Below are positions 9,191 through 18,665 of a stretch of 64,000 nt of DNA, piece by piece (position 1 is the first letter of the stretch; each line of letters opens with the position of its first letter). The position numbers were made by a program, and so were the translations under genes. Source of the DNA: Morganella psychrotolerans (lineage in GTDB: Bacteria > Pseudomonadota > Gammaproteobacteria > Enterobacterales > Enterobacteriaceae); NCBI RefSeq assembly GCF_001676055.1, contig NZ_LZEX01000023.1, positions 124,001 through 188,000 on the forward strand. Direction: 5' to 3'. The notes beneath the pieces were generated by a model, which worked only from the letters and a program-made list of their open reading frames with translations, made no database searches and had not been told where the DNA came from.

Positions 9191-10126
9191 CTACTGGTCG
9201 CTGATAACCGTCCCTGTTTTTCCTTCAATTCCGTCTTTTGCTTTGCTCAGCAGAGTGATCAGGGCTTTACGCCCTTTGCGGCTGCGGCTGAATGACAGTG
9301 CCGCTTCCACTTTCGGCAGCATGGAACCCGGTGCAAAATGTTTTTCATCGATATAGCGCTGCGCATCGGCTGATGTCAGTTTATCCAGCCACTGCTCATT
9401 TGGTTTGCCGAAATTAATCGCGATTTTCTCAACGGCAGTCAGGATGATCAGCATATCCGCATCAATCATTTCTGCCAGTTTGGCGCTTGCCCAGTCTTTG
9501 TCGATAACCGCATTTGCACCGCGCAGGGTATTGCCTTCACGGATAACAGGGATACCGCCACCACCGACAGTGATCACCAGTTGATCGGCATCCAGCATCG
9601 CTTTGACGGTTTCTTTTTCAATAATATCAACCGGTTTTGGTGAAGAGACCACACGACGGTAGCCACGCCCGGCATCTTCACGCATTTCAAACCCTTTTTT
9701 GGTCAGCTCATCTGCTTCTTCTTTGCTATAAAATGCGCCGATAGGCTTGGTCGGGTTAAGGAATGACGGGTCGTTTGCATCCACTTCAACCTGAGTTACC
9801 AGTGTGGCAACCGGTTTATGGATCCCTCTGTTCAGCAGTTCTTCACGCAGTGCATTTTGTAAATCATAGCCGATATAGCCCTGGCTGAGTGCAACACAGA
9901 CAGACATCGGCAGAACCGGCGATTTGGCTTCGGTTTTGCTCGCGGCCTCAAAGGCCTGTGTGATCATGCCAACCTGCGGACCGTTACCATGAGTGACGAC
10001 GACGCGGTATCCCTGCGCTATCAAATCAGCAATCACAACGGAGGTGGTTCTTACTGCTTCTCTTTGCCCCGGCAGGTCATTACCCAGTGCGTTGCCGCCC
10101 AGTGCTAATACGATTGTTTTTTTCAT
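9191..10126 (-). CDS. yqeA: carbamate kinase (YqeA-like)
   Basis: 311 residues. It opens with the amino-acid-kinase signature IVLALGGNAL and has VVVTHGNGPQVG and VITVGGGGIPV, both typical of carbamate kinases. The enzyme makes ATP and carbamate from carbamoyl phosphate and ADP. As last gene of the ureide operon it would recover ATP from carbamoyl phosphate produced by the YgeW carbamoyltransferase. The same gene order (ygeW-ygeX-ygeY-hyuA-yqeA) is known from E. coli. It sits 47 bp after hyuA with no terminator between. Cytoplasmic. Confidence 0.92.
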   Translation of the reverse strand: MKKTIVLALGGNALGNDLPGQREAVRTTSVVIADLIAQGYRVVVTHGNGPQVGMITQAFEAASKTEAKSPVLPMSVCVALSQGYIGYDLQNALREELLNRGIHKPVATLVTQVEVDANDPSFLNPTKPIGAFYSKEEADELTKKGFEMREDAGRGYRRVVSSPKPVDIIEKETVKAMLDADQLVITVGGGGIPVIREGNTLRGANAVIDKDWASAKLAEMIDADMLIILTAVEKIAINFGKPNEQWLDKLTSADAQRYIDEKHFAPGSMLPKVEAALSFSRSRKGRKALITLLSKAKDGIEGKTGTVISDQ

Positions 10127-10173
10127 TCTTTCTTACCCGTATTGAATTAGTTGAAACGATAATCGGACAATGA

Positions 10174-11565
10174 TTAATAGTGCCGGAGCGGTGCCTGAAA
10201 CGGACGTCGTTTCAGGAAACGACCGCGACCGGGCTCTGCGGTAAATGCGCCATCATGGTAAATAATGTCACCGCGTGACAAAGTACAACGGATGGCGCCC
10301 TGTAATATCATGCCCTCGTACGGGCTGTAATCGGCATTATCATGCAGATCTGCATGGCGGATAGTGGTTGTCTGCGCCGGATCGATAATAGTAATGTCGG
10401 CGTCAGCACCCGGCCGGATAACACCTTTTTCCGGCCAGATCCCAAACAGTTCCGCTGGTTTGGCACTGGTCAGGGACACAAATCGCTCCGGTGAAATCCG
10501 TCCCTGCATAACGCCGGCTGAGAACATCAGTAACATGCGGTTTTCCACACCGGGCAGCCCGTTAGGGCAGCGGGTGAAATCGCCGCCGGAGAGCGCTTGG
10601 CGTTGCTGATACGGGAAGGTGCAGTGATCGGTTGCCACAACATCCACGGAACCATCATTTATCCCGACCCACAGCGCATCAAGTTCCCGCTGGTTACGCA
10701 GCGGCGGACTTAAAATAAATTTCAGTGCATCACTGCGCTCATAGCAACGCTCATCCAGAAACAGATATTGCGGACAGGTTTCTATCCAGACCGGCTGATG
10801 CCGGGCTTTCGCCATTTTCAGATAATCCAGCCCCAGCCCGTTGGACAGATGCACAATATAGAGCGGGGCATTGCCGGACAGTTGCGCCAGGTTGATCATT
10901 CTGCCGATAGCTTCCGCCTCACATTCAGCCGGGCGGCTCAGAGCATGGAAAATGGGTGCGGTCTGACCTTTTTTCACAAATTCAGCTTTACGCTGTGCTA
11001 TCACAGCATCATTTTCCGGATGCACAGTAGTCAGCGCGCCTGAGCGGTTAAGCTGTTGCAGTGCCCGTAAAATATCGGGGTCATCCAGTTTGTACTGATA
11101 AGTCAGATAGAGTTTAAAACTGCTGATCCCGTCCGCGACCATCAGCGGAATTTCATTGAGGATATCATCATTGATATGCTGAATAACACCATGAAAACTA
11201 TAATCAATAACAGCGCGTCCCTTGGCGTAGCGGTGATAATTCTCAAGCTGATGGTGCAATGAGCAGCCGGCAGGACCAAACCCCATATGATCGATAATGG
11301 TAGTTGTTCCGCCACAGGCCGCCGCACGCGTACCGGTATAAAAATCATCACAGCTGCGGGCAAGCCCGACATCAATATTAAAATGGGTATGAACATCAAT
11401 TCCGCCGGGGAAGACGTAACATCCCTGCGCATTAATGACCTGACAGTCATCCGGAGGATTTATGGACGGAGCAAGCTGTGCGATGAGACCATTCTCTGTC
11501 AGTACATCCTGCCGGTATTGTCCGTCAGCATTGACGACGGTGCCGTTGATAATGAGTGTGCGCAT
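10174..11565 (-). CDS. hyuA: D-phenylhydantoinase / dihydropyrimidinase-like hydrolase
   Basis: 463 residues from the Met of MRTLIINGTVVNADGQ. GGAG sits 9 nt upstream; the frame is open ten codons further but that start has no RBS. Amidohydrolase metal ligands are visible: DVHTHFN (His pair), FKLYLTYQYK (Lys expected to be carboxylated), TTVHPEND, YIVHLSNG and ATDHCTF (Asp). It opens cyclic diamide rings; in the purine-degradation cluster of enteric bacteria it is assigned to a step of anaerobic uric acid breakdown. Near-identical in layout to E. coli HyuA (461 residues). Cytoplasmic. Confidence 0.93.
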   Translation of the reverse strand: MRTLIINGTVVNADGQYRQDVLTENGLIAQLAPSINPPDDCQVINAQGCYVFPGGIDVHTHFNIDVGLARSCDDFYTGTRAAACGGTTTIIDHMGFGPAGCSLHHQLENYHRYAKGRAVIDYSFHGVIQHINDDILNEIPLMVADGISSFKLYLTYQYKLDDPDILRALQQLNRSGALTTVHPENDAVIAQRKAEFVKKGQTAPIFHALSRPAECEAEAIGRMINLAQLSGNAPLYIVHLSNGLGLDYLKMAKARHQPVWIETCPQYLFLDERCYERSDALKFILSPPLRNQRELDALWVGINDGSVDVVATDHCTFPYQQRQALSGGDFTRCPNGLPGVENRMLLMFSAGVMQGRISPERFVSLTSAKPAELFGIWPEKGVIRPGADADITIIDPAQTTTIRHADLHDNADYSPYEGMILQGAIRCTLSRGDIIYHDGAFTAEPGRGRFLKRRPFQAPLRHY

Positions 11566-11580
11566 AGGGGGGTACTCCGG

Positions 11581-11608
11581 AAAAAAGCCCCGCACATGAG
11601 TGCGGGGC
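11581..11608 (-). terminator. intrinsic terminator or attenuator between ygeY and hyuA
   Basis: On the minus strand GCCCCGCAC and GTGCGGGGC form a perfect 9-bp stem with a TCAT loop, followed by TTTTTT and then directly by the hyuA ribosome binding site. It should reduce transcription of hyuA and yqeA relative to ygeWXY. Confidence 0.8.
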
Positions 11609-11625
11609 AGATATTGCTGACAAGA

Positions 11626-12843
11626 TTATTTTTTCAGTTCAGCCATATAGCTTAACGGAATGGCTGCATACATTGCCGCACAGGTAACCAGATGGTCTTT
11701 CCAGGTTTTTTCATTTGGTGCGTGAGCTTCAGGCTCTTTACCCGGACCAAAACCGATAACCGGAATACCATGGCGACCCATGATAGACACACCGTTAGTG
11801 GAGAATGTCCATTTATCAACAACCGGCTCTTTGTTGAACAGGCCGCGGAATGCGCGATCCAGGGTTTTGACAGTGAAATGATCTTCTTCCACTTTCCAGG
11901 TCGGGAAGTAGCACTCTGTCGGATAAACCAGACCGGTCCATGATGCGCGCTCATAAGTGTACATGGATACCACACCTTTCGCGGCTTTCACTGCCGGTAA
12001 TGCGCGGATTTCATCCAGAGCGCCTTCCCAGGTTTCGCCCCAGGTCAGACGGCGGTCGATAGACACGGCGCAACTGTCAGCCACTGCACAACGGCTAGGA
12101 GAAGTGTAGAAAATTTCAGAGACAGTCAGTGTACCCTGACCCAGGAATTCATCAGTTGCCAGACGTTTGCCCAGTTGCTGTAATTCACCCAGGATAGGAC
12201 CCATTTTAAAGATAGCGTTATCGCCGCGCTCTGGTGCAGAGCCGTGGCAGCTTATCCCCGGAACGTCAATGCGGATTTCCATACGCCCGCGCTGACCACG
12301 GTAGATCTGGCAGTCTGTCGGCTCGGTACTGACCACAAATTCAGGTTTGATTTTGTCCTGCTCAATAATGTACTGCCAGCACAGACCATCACAGTCTTCT
12401 TCCTGAACAGTCCCGGTCACTAACAGGGTATACTGATCTTCCAGACCTAAATCTTTGATGATTTTACCGGCATACACCATGGAAGCCATACCGCCTTCCT
12501 GGTCAGATGTACCACGTCCGCCGATAATTTCGTCGTTTTCCATACCTTCGTACGGGTCGAATTCCCAGTTTTTGATATTACCGATACCCACGGTGTCGAT
12601 ATGCGCATCCATTGCAATCAGGTGCGGACCATGACCGATATAGCCGAGGATGTTACCCATCGGGTCAATATCCACTTTATCAAAGCCGACTTTTTCCATC
12701 TCTTCTTTAATGCGGTGGATCACGCGTTTTTCATCACAACTTTCGCTGGGAATTGCCACCATATCGCGCAGAAAGCGGGTCATGTCTTTTTTATAGTGTT
12801 CTGCTTTTTCGACAATTTTATCAAACGGGATTTGCTTAGCCAT
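11626..12843 (-). CDS. ygeY: M20-family peptidase/deacylase YgeY
   Basis: 405 residues, M20 metallopeptidase fold. Metal ligands appear in order: MDAHIDTVG (His, Asp), [10 protein letters not shown] (Asp), TVQEEDCDG (catalytic Glu pair), STEPTD and, near the end, the His in EAHAPNE. A dimerisation lid lies between about residues 190 and 300. The family removes amide-linked groups; in this cluster YgeY is thought to release 2,3-diaminopropionate or a related intermediate from a ureide. The substrate is not fixed by sequence. Sits between ygeX and hyuA with a strong terminator hairpin downstream. Confidence 0.92.
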   Translation of the reverse strand: MAKQIPFDKIVEKAEHYKKDMTRFLRDMVAIPSESCDEKRVIHRIKEEMEKVGFDKVDIDPMGNILGYIGHGPHLIAMDAHIDTVGIGNIKNWEFDPYEGMENDEIIGGRGTSDQEGGMASMVYAGKIIKDLGLEDQYTLLVTGTVQEEDCDGLCWQYIIEQDKIKPEFVVSTEPTDCQIYRGQRGRMEIRIDVPGISCHGSAPERGDNAIFKMGPILGELQQLGKRLATDEFLGQGTLTVSEIFYTSPSRCAVADSCAVSIDRRLTWGETWEGALDEIRALPAVKAAKGVVSMYTYERASWTGLVYPTECYFPTWKVEEDHFTVKTLDRAFRGLFNKEPVVDKWTFSTNGVSIMGRHGIPVIGFGPGKEPEAHAPNEKTWKDHLVTCAAMYAAIPLSYMAELKK

Positions 12844-12889
12844 CTTTCAATTCTCCAATCAGTTAAATTCGTAATCAGTTAAATTTGTC

Positions 12890-12915
12890 ACGGCGGATAC
12901 ACGCGGTACCGCCGT
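12890..12915 (-). other. intra-operon hairpin between ygeX and ygeY
   Basis: ACGGCGG and CCGCCGT can pair around a 12-base loop. There is no T-run, so it is more likely an mRNA-processing or stabilising structure than a terminator. Confidence 0.5.
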
Positions 12916-12922
12916 AAGATGA

Positions 12923-14122
12923 TTATTTATGTGCCGGGTTTTTACCTTCCCAGACCACTTCACGGTAATGTTTTGTATCTGTGTCACCTTCGGTGTTGAT
13001 AACCAGGATGACGGAATCACTGTTGAGGCCGAGTTTTGCCATCAGTTCCGCACGTTTCGGGTGATGATGAACCGCTGCCAGTACGCCGAGGCCCACTGCG
13101 CCGGACTCACCGGAAATCACCCGGGTATCATTGCCGTACGGGTTGCCGAGAACACGCATGCCGAGAGCGGCAACCGCATCTTCACAGGAGATAAACTGTG
13201 TTGCACAGTTGCGCATCAGTTCCCAGCCAATCGGGTTTGGTTCACCACAGGCAAGACCTGCCATAATGGTTGCCATATCCCCGCCGACATTGACGATTTC
13301 GCCTTTCAGACTTGAGCGGTAGAGGCAATCTGCCAGTTCCGGCTCAACAATAATGGAGTGCAGATCTTTTGCGCCGAACTCATCAACCAGATAGCCCAGC
13401 ACGCCGCCTGCCATCGCACCCACACCTGCCTGTAACAGAACGTGAGTCGGGCGTGTAATCTTCATTGCTTTCATCTGGGCGACTGCTTCGGCAGCCAGTG
13501 TTGTGTAGCCCTGCATAATCCAGGTCGGGATCTTGGTATAGCCTTCACAAGCGGTATCCTGCACCACGAGCCAGCCGTGTTTTTTGGCATTTTCCATGGT
13601 GAGACGGACGGTATCGTCATAGTTCATATCAGTGACGATACACTCAGCGCCGAGACCGGTGATGTGATCCACGCGCTCCTGTGCGGAGCCTTTCGGCATA
13701 TAAACAACGGCTTTCTGACCTAATGCACGGGCAGCCCATGCCACACCGCGTCCGTGGTTACCATCCGTTGTGGTGGCAAACGTCATTTTTTCGGTCAGAG
13801 TGCTTTTGAGTTTCTCAAAGGAGAAATCATCAATATTCATGTTGTACTTTTCGCACAACAGGTGGGCGATGGCATAAGAGCCGCCCAGGATTTTGAAGGC
13901 ATTAAGTTCAAAACGCTGTGATTCATCCTTTACCAGGATGTTGCCCACGCCGAGTAACCCGGCGAGATCTTTCATGTCATACAGCGGGGTAGGATGGTAT
14001 CCCGTAATTTTCTCATGAAATTTCAGCGCCTTGTGTGCTTCAGCGCGGGAGAAAAGCGGGGAGTGTTTTCCGTTAAAGAAACGGTTATCTGAAATATCTA
14101 ACTTTAGTGAGAAGACAGACAT
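12923..14122 (-). CDS. ygeX: 2,3-diaminopropionate ammonia-lyase
   Basis: 399 residues, fold type II PLP enzyme. The PLP lysine is K77 in FELNAFKILGG, and the acid/base residues expected in the E. coli enzyme fall at D120 (ATTTDGNHGRG) and D189 (VVQDT). The glycine-rich phosphate loop is QAGVGAMAGG. It splits 2,3-diaminopropionate into pyruvate and ammonia, supplying carbon and nitrogen at the end of the pathway. Length and numbering match the E. coli protein (398) almost exactly. Cytoplasmic. Confidence 0.96.
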   Translation of the reverse strand: MSVFSLKLDISDNRFFNGKHSPLFSRAEAHKALKFHEKITGYHPTPLYDMKDLAGLLGVGNILVKDESQRFELNAFKILGGSYAIAHLLCEKYNMNIDDFSFEKLKSTLTEKMTFATTTDGNHGRGVAWAARALGQKAVVYMPKGSAQERVDHITGLGAECIVTDMNYDDTVRLTMENAKKHGWLVVQDTACEGYTKIPTWIMQGYTTLAAEAVAQMKAMKITRPTHVLLQAGVGAMAGGVLGYLVDEFGAKDLHSIIVEPELADCLYRSSLKGEIVNVGGDMATIMAGLACGEPNPIGWELMRNCATQFISCEDAVAALGMRVLGNPYGNDTRVISGESGAVGLGVLAAVHHHPKRAELMAKLGLNSDSVILVINTEGDTDTKHYREVVWEGKNPAHK

Positions 14123-14152
14123 ATTGCCTCACCTCATATCATCGGGAGAAGG

Positions 14153-14174
14153 ACCCGGCCGTTACCGGCCGGGT
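14153..14174 (-). other. intra-operon hairpin between ygeW and ygeX
   Basis: ACCCGGCCG and CGGCCGGGT form a 9-bp GC-rich stem with a four-base loop. No T-run follows on the minus strand. It probably shapes differential mRNA stability rather than terminating. Confidence 0.55.
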
Positions 14175-14180
14175 TCCGGA

Positions 14181-15368
14181 TTACAAAATACGTTTACGTG
14201 CGTTTTTCAGCAGTTGCTCAAGCACGACGGCCGGCTGCGGGAATTTGCGGGCCAGGATCATGGCGGAGATAATGTATGGCTTCCAGCTTGCTTCTTTGTA
14301 AGTGGCGATACGGTATTTCTCAAATACAGCCTCTTCCACTTCACCCTCTTTACAGGAAACGCCGGAGATATCCGCAGGCAGACAGTGCATATAGAGTGCT
14401 TCGCCGCCTTTGGTCAGCTTCATCATCTCTTCAGTACAGTGCCAGTCTTTGTGATTCGCATTCTGTGCCAGGCAGCGCTGTTCCAGGGCTTTCAGGCCAT
14501 CATGGTCATCAGCACGCAGCAGACCGGTACGGGCTTCCATGACTTTGTAAGGTGCCCAGGATTTCGGATACACGATATCCGCATCTTTGAACGCTTCAGC
14601 CATAGACGTCACTTGTTTAAAGCTGCCGCCGGACTGTTTGGCATTATTTTTTGCCACATCGATGACATCAGGGATCAGGTCATAACCTTCCGGATGCGCC
14701 AGCGTCACATCCATACCGTAGCGGGTCATCAGACCGATAATGCCCTGCGGAACAGAGAGTGGTTTACCGTAGCTTGGTGAGTACGCCCAGGTCATGGCGA
14801 TTTTTTTGCCTTTCAGATTTTCCAGTGACCCGAAGTGCTCACGTAACCAGGCCAGATCCGCCATTGATTGTGTCGGGTGGTCGATATCGCATTGCAGGTT
14901 AACCAGCGCAGGGCGCTGCGGCAGAACGCCTTCTTCAAAACCTTCATCCAGCGCGGCACCGACTTCACGCATGTAAGCATTACCGGCACCGAGGTACATA
15001 TCGTCACGGATACCAATTGCATCTGCGCAGAAAGAGATCATATTCGCGGTTTCACGTACTGTTTCACCGTGGGCAATCTGTGATTTTCCTTCATCAAGAT
15101 CCTGCTGTGCCAGACCGAGCATATTCAGTGCGGATGCATAGGAGAAACGGGTACGGGTGGAGTTATCACGGAAAACAGAAATACCAAGGCCATTTGTGAA
15201 CACATTGGTTGCGATATTATCGGCACGCAATCCTTTCAGCGCCGCGGCAATATCAAGCACCATCGTCAATTCATCCTGACTTTGCTCCCAGGTGAGTAAA
15301 AAGTCTTTTTGATGAAGATTCGATTTCAGTCTGGCGATATCTTTCAATAATTCATTAACGTTTTTCAT
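14181..15368 (-). CDS. ygeW: carbamoyltransferase YgeW (ATCase/OTCase-like)
   Basis: 395 residues. The carbamoyl-phosphate motif is in DNSTRTRFSYASAL. The second-substrate motif HCLPAD is in MHCLPADISG. It lacks the classic ornithine or aspartate determinants, as does E. coli YgeW, whose natural substrate is a ureide or amino-amide intermediate of purine breakdown; in the catabolic direction it should release carbamoyl phosphate for YqeA. First gene of the minus-strand operon, preceded at ~85-100 bp by a sigma-54 type promoter. Confidence 0.93.
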   Translation of the reverse strand: MKNVNELLKDIARLKSNLHQKDFLLTWEQSQDELTMVLDIAAALKGLRADNIATNVFTNGLGISVFRDNSTRTRFSYASALNMLGLAQQDLDEGKSQIAHGETVRETANMISFCADAIGIRDDMYLGAGNAYMREVGAALDEGFEEGVLPQRPALVNLQCDIDHPTQSMADLAWLREHFGSLENLKGKKIAMTWAYSPSYGKPLSVPQGIIGLMTRYGMDVTLAHPEGYDLIPDVIDVAKNNAKQSGGSFKQVTSMAEAFKDADIVYPKSWAPYKVMEARTGLLRADDHDGLKALEQRCLAQNANHKDWHCTEEMMKLTKGGEALYMHCLPADISGVSCKEGEVEEAVFEKYRIATYKEASWKPYIISAMILARKFPQPAVVLEQLLKNARKRIL

Positions 15369-15450
15369 CTTTAAATCCTATGTGAAATGGCCGGTGACAA
15401 TTGAATATGCAGTGAGACGAAGGCATTTCTGCATGTGTACTCTGACTATT

Positions 15451-15466
15451 AACAATAAGCATGCCA
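15451..15466 (-). promoter_or_regulatory. sigma-54 (-24/-12) promoter of the ygeW operon
   Basis: On the minus strand TGGCATGCTTATTGTT has GG and TTG at the spacing expected for RpoN promoters. The -12 element ends GT instead of GC, so it is a slightly weak match. It faces ygeW, and the divergent gene ygeV encodes a sigma-54 activator. Confidence 0.7.
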
Positions 15467-15669
15467 GGTAAGTCGGGAAGGCTGTTTTTGGTCTGAATGC
15501 AGGATGAAGTTGGGAGAATGATCACAAATGTAAGGGGGTTTTAGATAGCTTATGTCTGACAAATGCGAATAAAAGTTATTTTCAGTACCGGCAATTCCGG
15601 GTCAGAATCAGACTGGTGAGAGGACAAAACAGAGGGAACGGGGCCAGAATGATAAAGTCAGCGCGGTGA

Positions 15670-15684
15670 TTATCATATTGATAA
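15670..15684. promoter_or_regulatory. palindrome, candidate YgeV upstream activator site
   Basis: TTATCA-TAT-TGATAA is a perfect inverted repeat ~200 bp upstream of the ygeW promoter. It shares the core TCATATTGA with the stronger palindrome upstream of xdhA. Confidence 0.45.
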
Positions 15685-15792
15685 AATAAAGTGATCACGC
15701 TTGCATTTTCATTATCAAAGCTAAAGAAAAGTGTGATTTTCGTACATGTGTTGGAGTTTCGGCGGAAAATATCTGGCAATGTGAAATCAGGT

Positions 15793-15868
15793 TATACCCT
15801 TATTCATTCAGGCTGCAGGTTCGTTGGCGGCATGAAGCCGGCCGGCATCCCGGACGATATTGGGTATA
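15793..15868. repeat. ERIC-type repeat, internally deleted (76 bp)
   Basis: Both family ends are present (TATACCCTTATTCATTC and TATTGGGTATA) but the central inverted repeat is missing. It lies between the ygeW promoter region and ygeV. Confidence 0.75.
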
Positions 15869-15958
15869 CACTATATAACTATAATAAAATCATTTAATTA
15901 CCGTGTTATGTACTTTCTTTCATATTATGTCATTTGAAGAGCATAGGAAGTCGTAAGC

Positions 15959-17836
15959 ATGATCACTGAAAAATCACTGTCTGTGCTGATGCAGATACAA
16001 CCGACGATCGTTCACTTCAGCAAGATGCTCGCCAGCGTGCTGCAACTTGATGTGGAAATCGTCGATGACAAACTGACAAGGATTGCCGGAACAGGGCTGT
16101 TTAATCAGCATCTGGGGCATCGTCTGACGAACAATTCTCAGCTTCTGCGCTATGTTCTGGAGACAAAAAAGGAAAAAATTGTCACCCATTCCTGTTTTGA
16201 TCCCCTGTGCCTGAATTGTGAGGATAAAGATAACTGTAAGGAGAAAGCCTTTATCGGTACGCCGATCATTTTCCAGGATCGCTGTATCGGTGTGATTAGC
16301 CTGGTGGCGGTCACATCAGAACAACAGGAAAGGATCCGCGATAATATTCACGATTTCTCGGACTATGTGCAGCATATTTCGAATATTTTTGTCGCTAAAC
16401 TGCTGGATGAACAAGAAGGTCGCAGCGGGGCACAAAAAGTCTTACTGAGCCTGATTGAATTTATGGATCAGGGCGTGTTGATCCTTGATGACTCCAATCA
16501 TCTGAAATTTGCGAATCCCCATGCACTGAAAATTCTCCATATTCCGTATGAAAAAATCTCAGGCAAAGTTGTGACCATCCGTCCGCTGACTTACTTCAAG
16601 AGCCTGAACAGCGGGCACTTACAGCACATTGTGTCATACGATGGTGAGAGCAATATCATTATCGGTCAGTTGCATGTGGTGAACGGCTGTCAGATGTTCC
16701 TGATGGCATTCCATCAGTCTCACGCGGCAATTGATATGAGTGAGGCACGCCAGAGCGAGAACGGATTATTCATTGAACACCTGGTCGGAAAATCGGAACC
16801 TGTCCGTCAGCTCAAGCATCTGATTTCCCGTGTGGCCCCCAGTCCGTCGAGTATTCTTATTACCGGTGAAAGCGGCACGGGAAAAGAAGTGGTGGCGCGC
16901 GCTATTCACAAGCTGAGTAACCGCAGCGAAAAGCCGTTTATTGCAATTAACTGTGCCGCCATTCCTGAGCAGTTACTGGAAAGTGAGCTGTTTGGTTATG
17001 TGAAAGGGGCGTTTACCGGGGCGTCTGCCAACGGAAAACAGGGTCTGATTCAGGCCGCAGATAAAGGCACTTTATTTCTTGATGAAATAGGGGATATGCC
17101 GCTGCTTGTTCAGGCTAAATTATTACGCGCAATCGAATCCCGCGAAGTTCAGCCAATCGGGTCAAGCCGGACTATCCCGGTGGATATCCGCATCGTGTCT
17201 GCGACCAACCAGAACCTGGAGCAGTTTGTCAGTGAAGGTAAGTTCCGGGAAGATCTCTATTATCGCCTCAATGTTATCCCGATAGCTCTGCCGCCGCTGC
17301 GTGAACGCTACGGCGATGTGGAACTGCTGGTGCATCATTTCCTGAATGTGCATACCAAACGCCTCGGATTGGTGTATCCGGGGATTTCGGATGAGGTGAT
17401 GGCAGTGATTAATGCCTGGCCGTGGCCGGGAAACCTGCGGGAACTGAGTAACCTGATGGAATATCTGGTGAATGTGGTGCCGCCGGGTGAAGTGATTGAT
17501 ATTTCACTGTTACCGCCGAACTTTGCGAAACATGCCGGACAAGCAATAAATACACCGGCATTGCCGGGTCAGATTGCCGGAGAGTCGTATCAAAGCGACA
17601 TAACCATTCCGGTTAAAACTATTCCGGTCAAATCTGTTCCGATCAATGTTAATCCGCCGTTGCCGGCTGATGATCAGTCTCTGCACGGTGAAACCATGCT
17701 GGAAGAGATGGAAAAGCAGATGATCCGTGAAGCACTGCAACGTTATGATAATAAACGTCAGGCGGCAGAAGAGCTGGGAATAGGGATCGCCACGCTGTAC
17801 CGGAAGATCAAAAAATACGAATTATCAGCAGACTAG
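15959..17836 (+). CDS. ygeV: sigma-54-dependent transcriptional activator YgeV
   Basis: 625 residues. The N-terminal sensory part (1-140) carries a cysteine cluster C79-x4-C84-x2-C87-x5-C93. A PAS-like segment follows (~160-255), then the AAA+ domain: Walker A GESGTGKE (303-310), the sigma-54 contact loop GAFTGA (350-355), Walker B LFLDE (372-376), and an arginine-finger region. A linker of ~70 residues with a short Pro/Val-rich repeat leads to a Fis-type HTH at 594-625 (KRQAAEELGIGIATLYRKIK). It should activate the flanking ygeW and xdhA operons, both of which have -24/-12 promoters. E. coli YgeV is shorter (592). Confidence 0.93.
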   Translation: MITEKSLSVLMQIQPTIVHFSKMLASVLQLDVEIVDDKLTRIAGTGLFNQHLGHRLTNNSQLLRYVLETKKEKIVTHSCFDPLCLNCEDKDNCKEKAFIGTPIIFQDRCIGVISLVAVTSEQQERIRDNIHDFSDYVQHISNIFVAKLLDEQEGRSGAQKVLLSLIEFMDQGVLILDDSNHLKFANPHALKILHIPYEKISGKVVTIRPLTYFKSLNSGHLQHIVSYDGESNIIIGQLHVVNGCQMFLMAFHQSHAAIDMSEARQSENGLFIEHLVGKSEPVRQLKHLISRVAPSPSSILITGESGTGKEVVARAIHKLSNRSEKPFIAINCAAIPEQLLESELFGYVKGAFTGASANGKQGLIQAADKGTLFLDEIGDMPLLVQAKLLRAIESREVQPIGSSRTIPVDIRIVSATNQNLEQFVSEGKFREDLYYRLNVIPIALPPLRERYGDVELLVHHFLNVHTKRLGLVYPGISDEVMAVINAWPWPGNLRELSNLMEYLVNVVPPGEVIDISLLPPNFAKHAGQAINTPALPGQIAGESYQSDITIPVKTIPVKSVPINVNPPLPADDQSLHGETMLEEMEKQMIREALQRYDNKRQAAEELGIGIATLYRKIKKYELSAD

Positions 17837-17854
17837 TTATATAGTTGTTGATAC

Positions 17855-17888
17855 AAAAAGCCGCACGGGGTCACCGTGCGGCTTTTTT
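17855..17888. terminator. bidirectional terminator between ygeV and nfsB
   Basis: AAAAAGCCGCACGG and CCGTGCGGCTTTTTT flank a short loop. The A-run and T-run allow termination of both convergent genes. Confidence 0.85.
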
Positions 17889-17905
17889 GTTTTTAAATCA
17901 TGCTG

Positions 17906-18559
17906 TTAGATTATGGTGATAATCTGTTCTTCCGGCAGACGGGATTTTGGCAGAGCGGCATTGAAATCATCCGTACTGCGATAGCCGAGAGATACCACTG
18001 CGACCGGGGCTAACCCTTTGGCAGACAAACCGAATTCATTATTCAGTGTATCAAAATCCATACCTTCCATCGGTACTGCATCCACACCCAGGGCGCCGGC
18101 ACCCAGTAACAGCGCGCCCAGGTTCAGGAAGGTTTGTTTTTCCAGCCAGTGCGGCAGGTCACTGAGTTTTTCTTTATGGAAATTGACAAAGAAATTACGA
18201 CCGCCGTTATTCGCTGCTTTGTGCTCCGGTGTGGCAAAACGTCCGTCTTTGTCTTCCTGCTCCAGCACGGCATTGATATGAGCGTCATCAATATCCGTTT
18301 TTGCGCACAGCAAAACAACATGAGAGGCGTGCGTAATTTTTGCGGTATTAAATTCATAGCCCGGCTGAGTGGATGCAGCGATACGCTGCTTTCCTTCCTC
18401 ACTCTGTGCAATGATAAAATGCCATGGCTGAATATTGACGCTGGACGGGCTGTAGCGCAGCAGAGTTTTGATCTCTTCCATAACGTCCGCGCTGATTTTC
18501 TTTGCCGGATCAAATGATTTGGTGGAGTAGCGGCGCATTACAGCTTGTGTGATTGTCAT
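17906..18559 (-). CDS. nfsB: oxygen-insensitive NAD(P)H nitroreductase
   Basis: 217 residues, the same length as E. coli NfsB. Matching landmarks are RYSTKSFD (FMN phosphate contact), LLRYSPSSVNIQPWHFI, the segment QEDKDGRFATPEHKAAN, and the C-terminal FNAALPKSRLPEEQ. FMN-dependent two-electron reduction of nitroaromatics and quinones; cytoplasmic homodimer. It is divergent from an HxlR-type regulator gene, a common pairing. This pair interrupts the ygeV-xdh layout known from E. coli. Confidence 0.93.
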   Translation of the reverse strand: MTITQAVMRRYSTKSFDPAKKISADVMEEIKTLLRYSPSSVNIQPWHFIIAQSEEGKQRIAASTQPGYEFNTAKITHASHVVLLCAKTDIDDAHINAVLEQEDKDGRFATPEHKAANNGGRNFFVNFHKEKLSDLPHWLEKQTFLNLGALLLGAGALGVDAVPMEGMDFDTLNNEFGLSAKGLAPVAVVSLGYRSTDDFNAALPKSRLPEEQIITII

Positions 18560-18665
18560 AACGGAGTCCTTGTTGATTAATGTGTGCAGATTTTTTCAAT
18601 GGTGCTTATCATAAGCTATGATGTATTTTTAACAAGTACGCACATTTTTGGTATATAGGTACAAA

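Noticed and set aside
11142-11655. Overlapping frames on both strands in hyuA/ygeY
   Set aside because: Contained within well-supported conserved genes; no RBS or family pattern.
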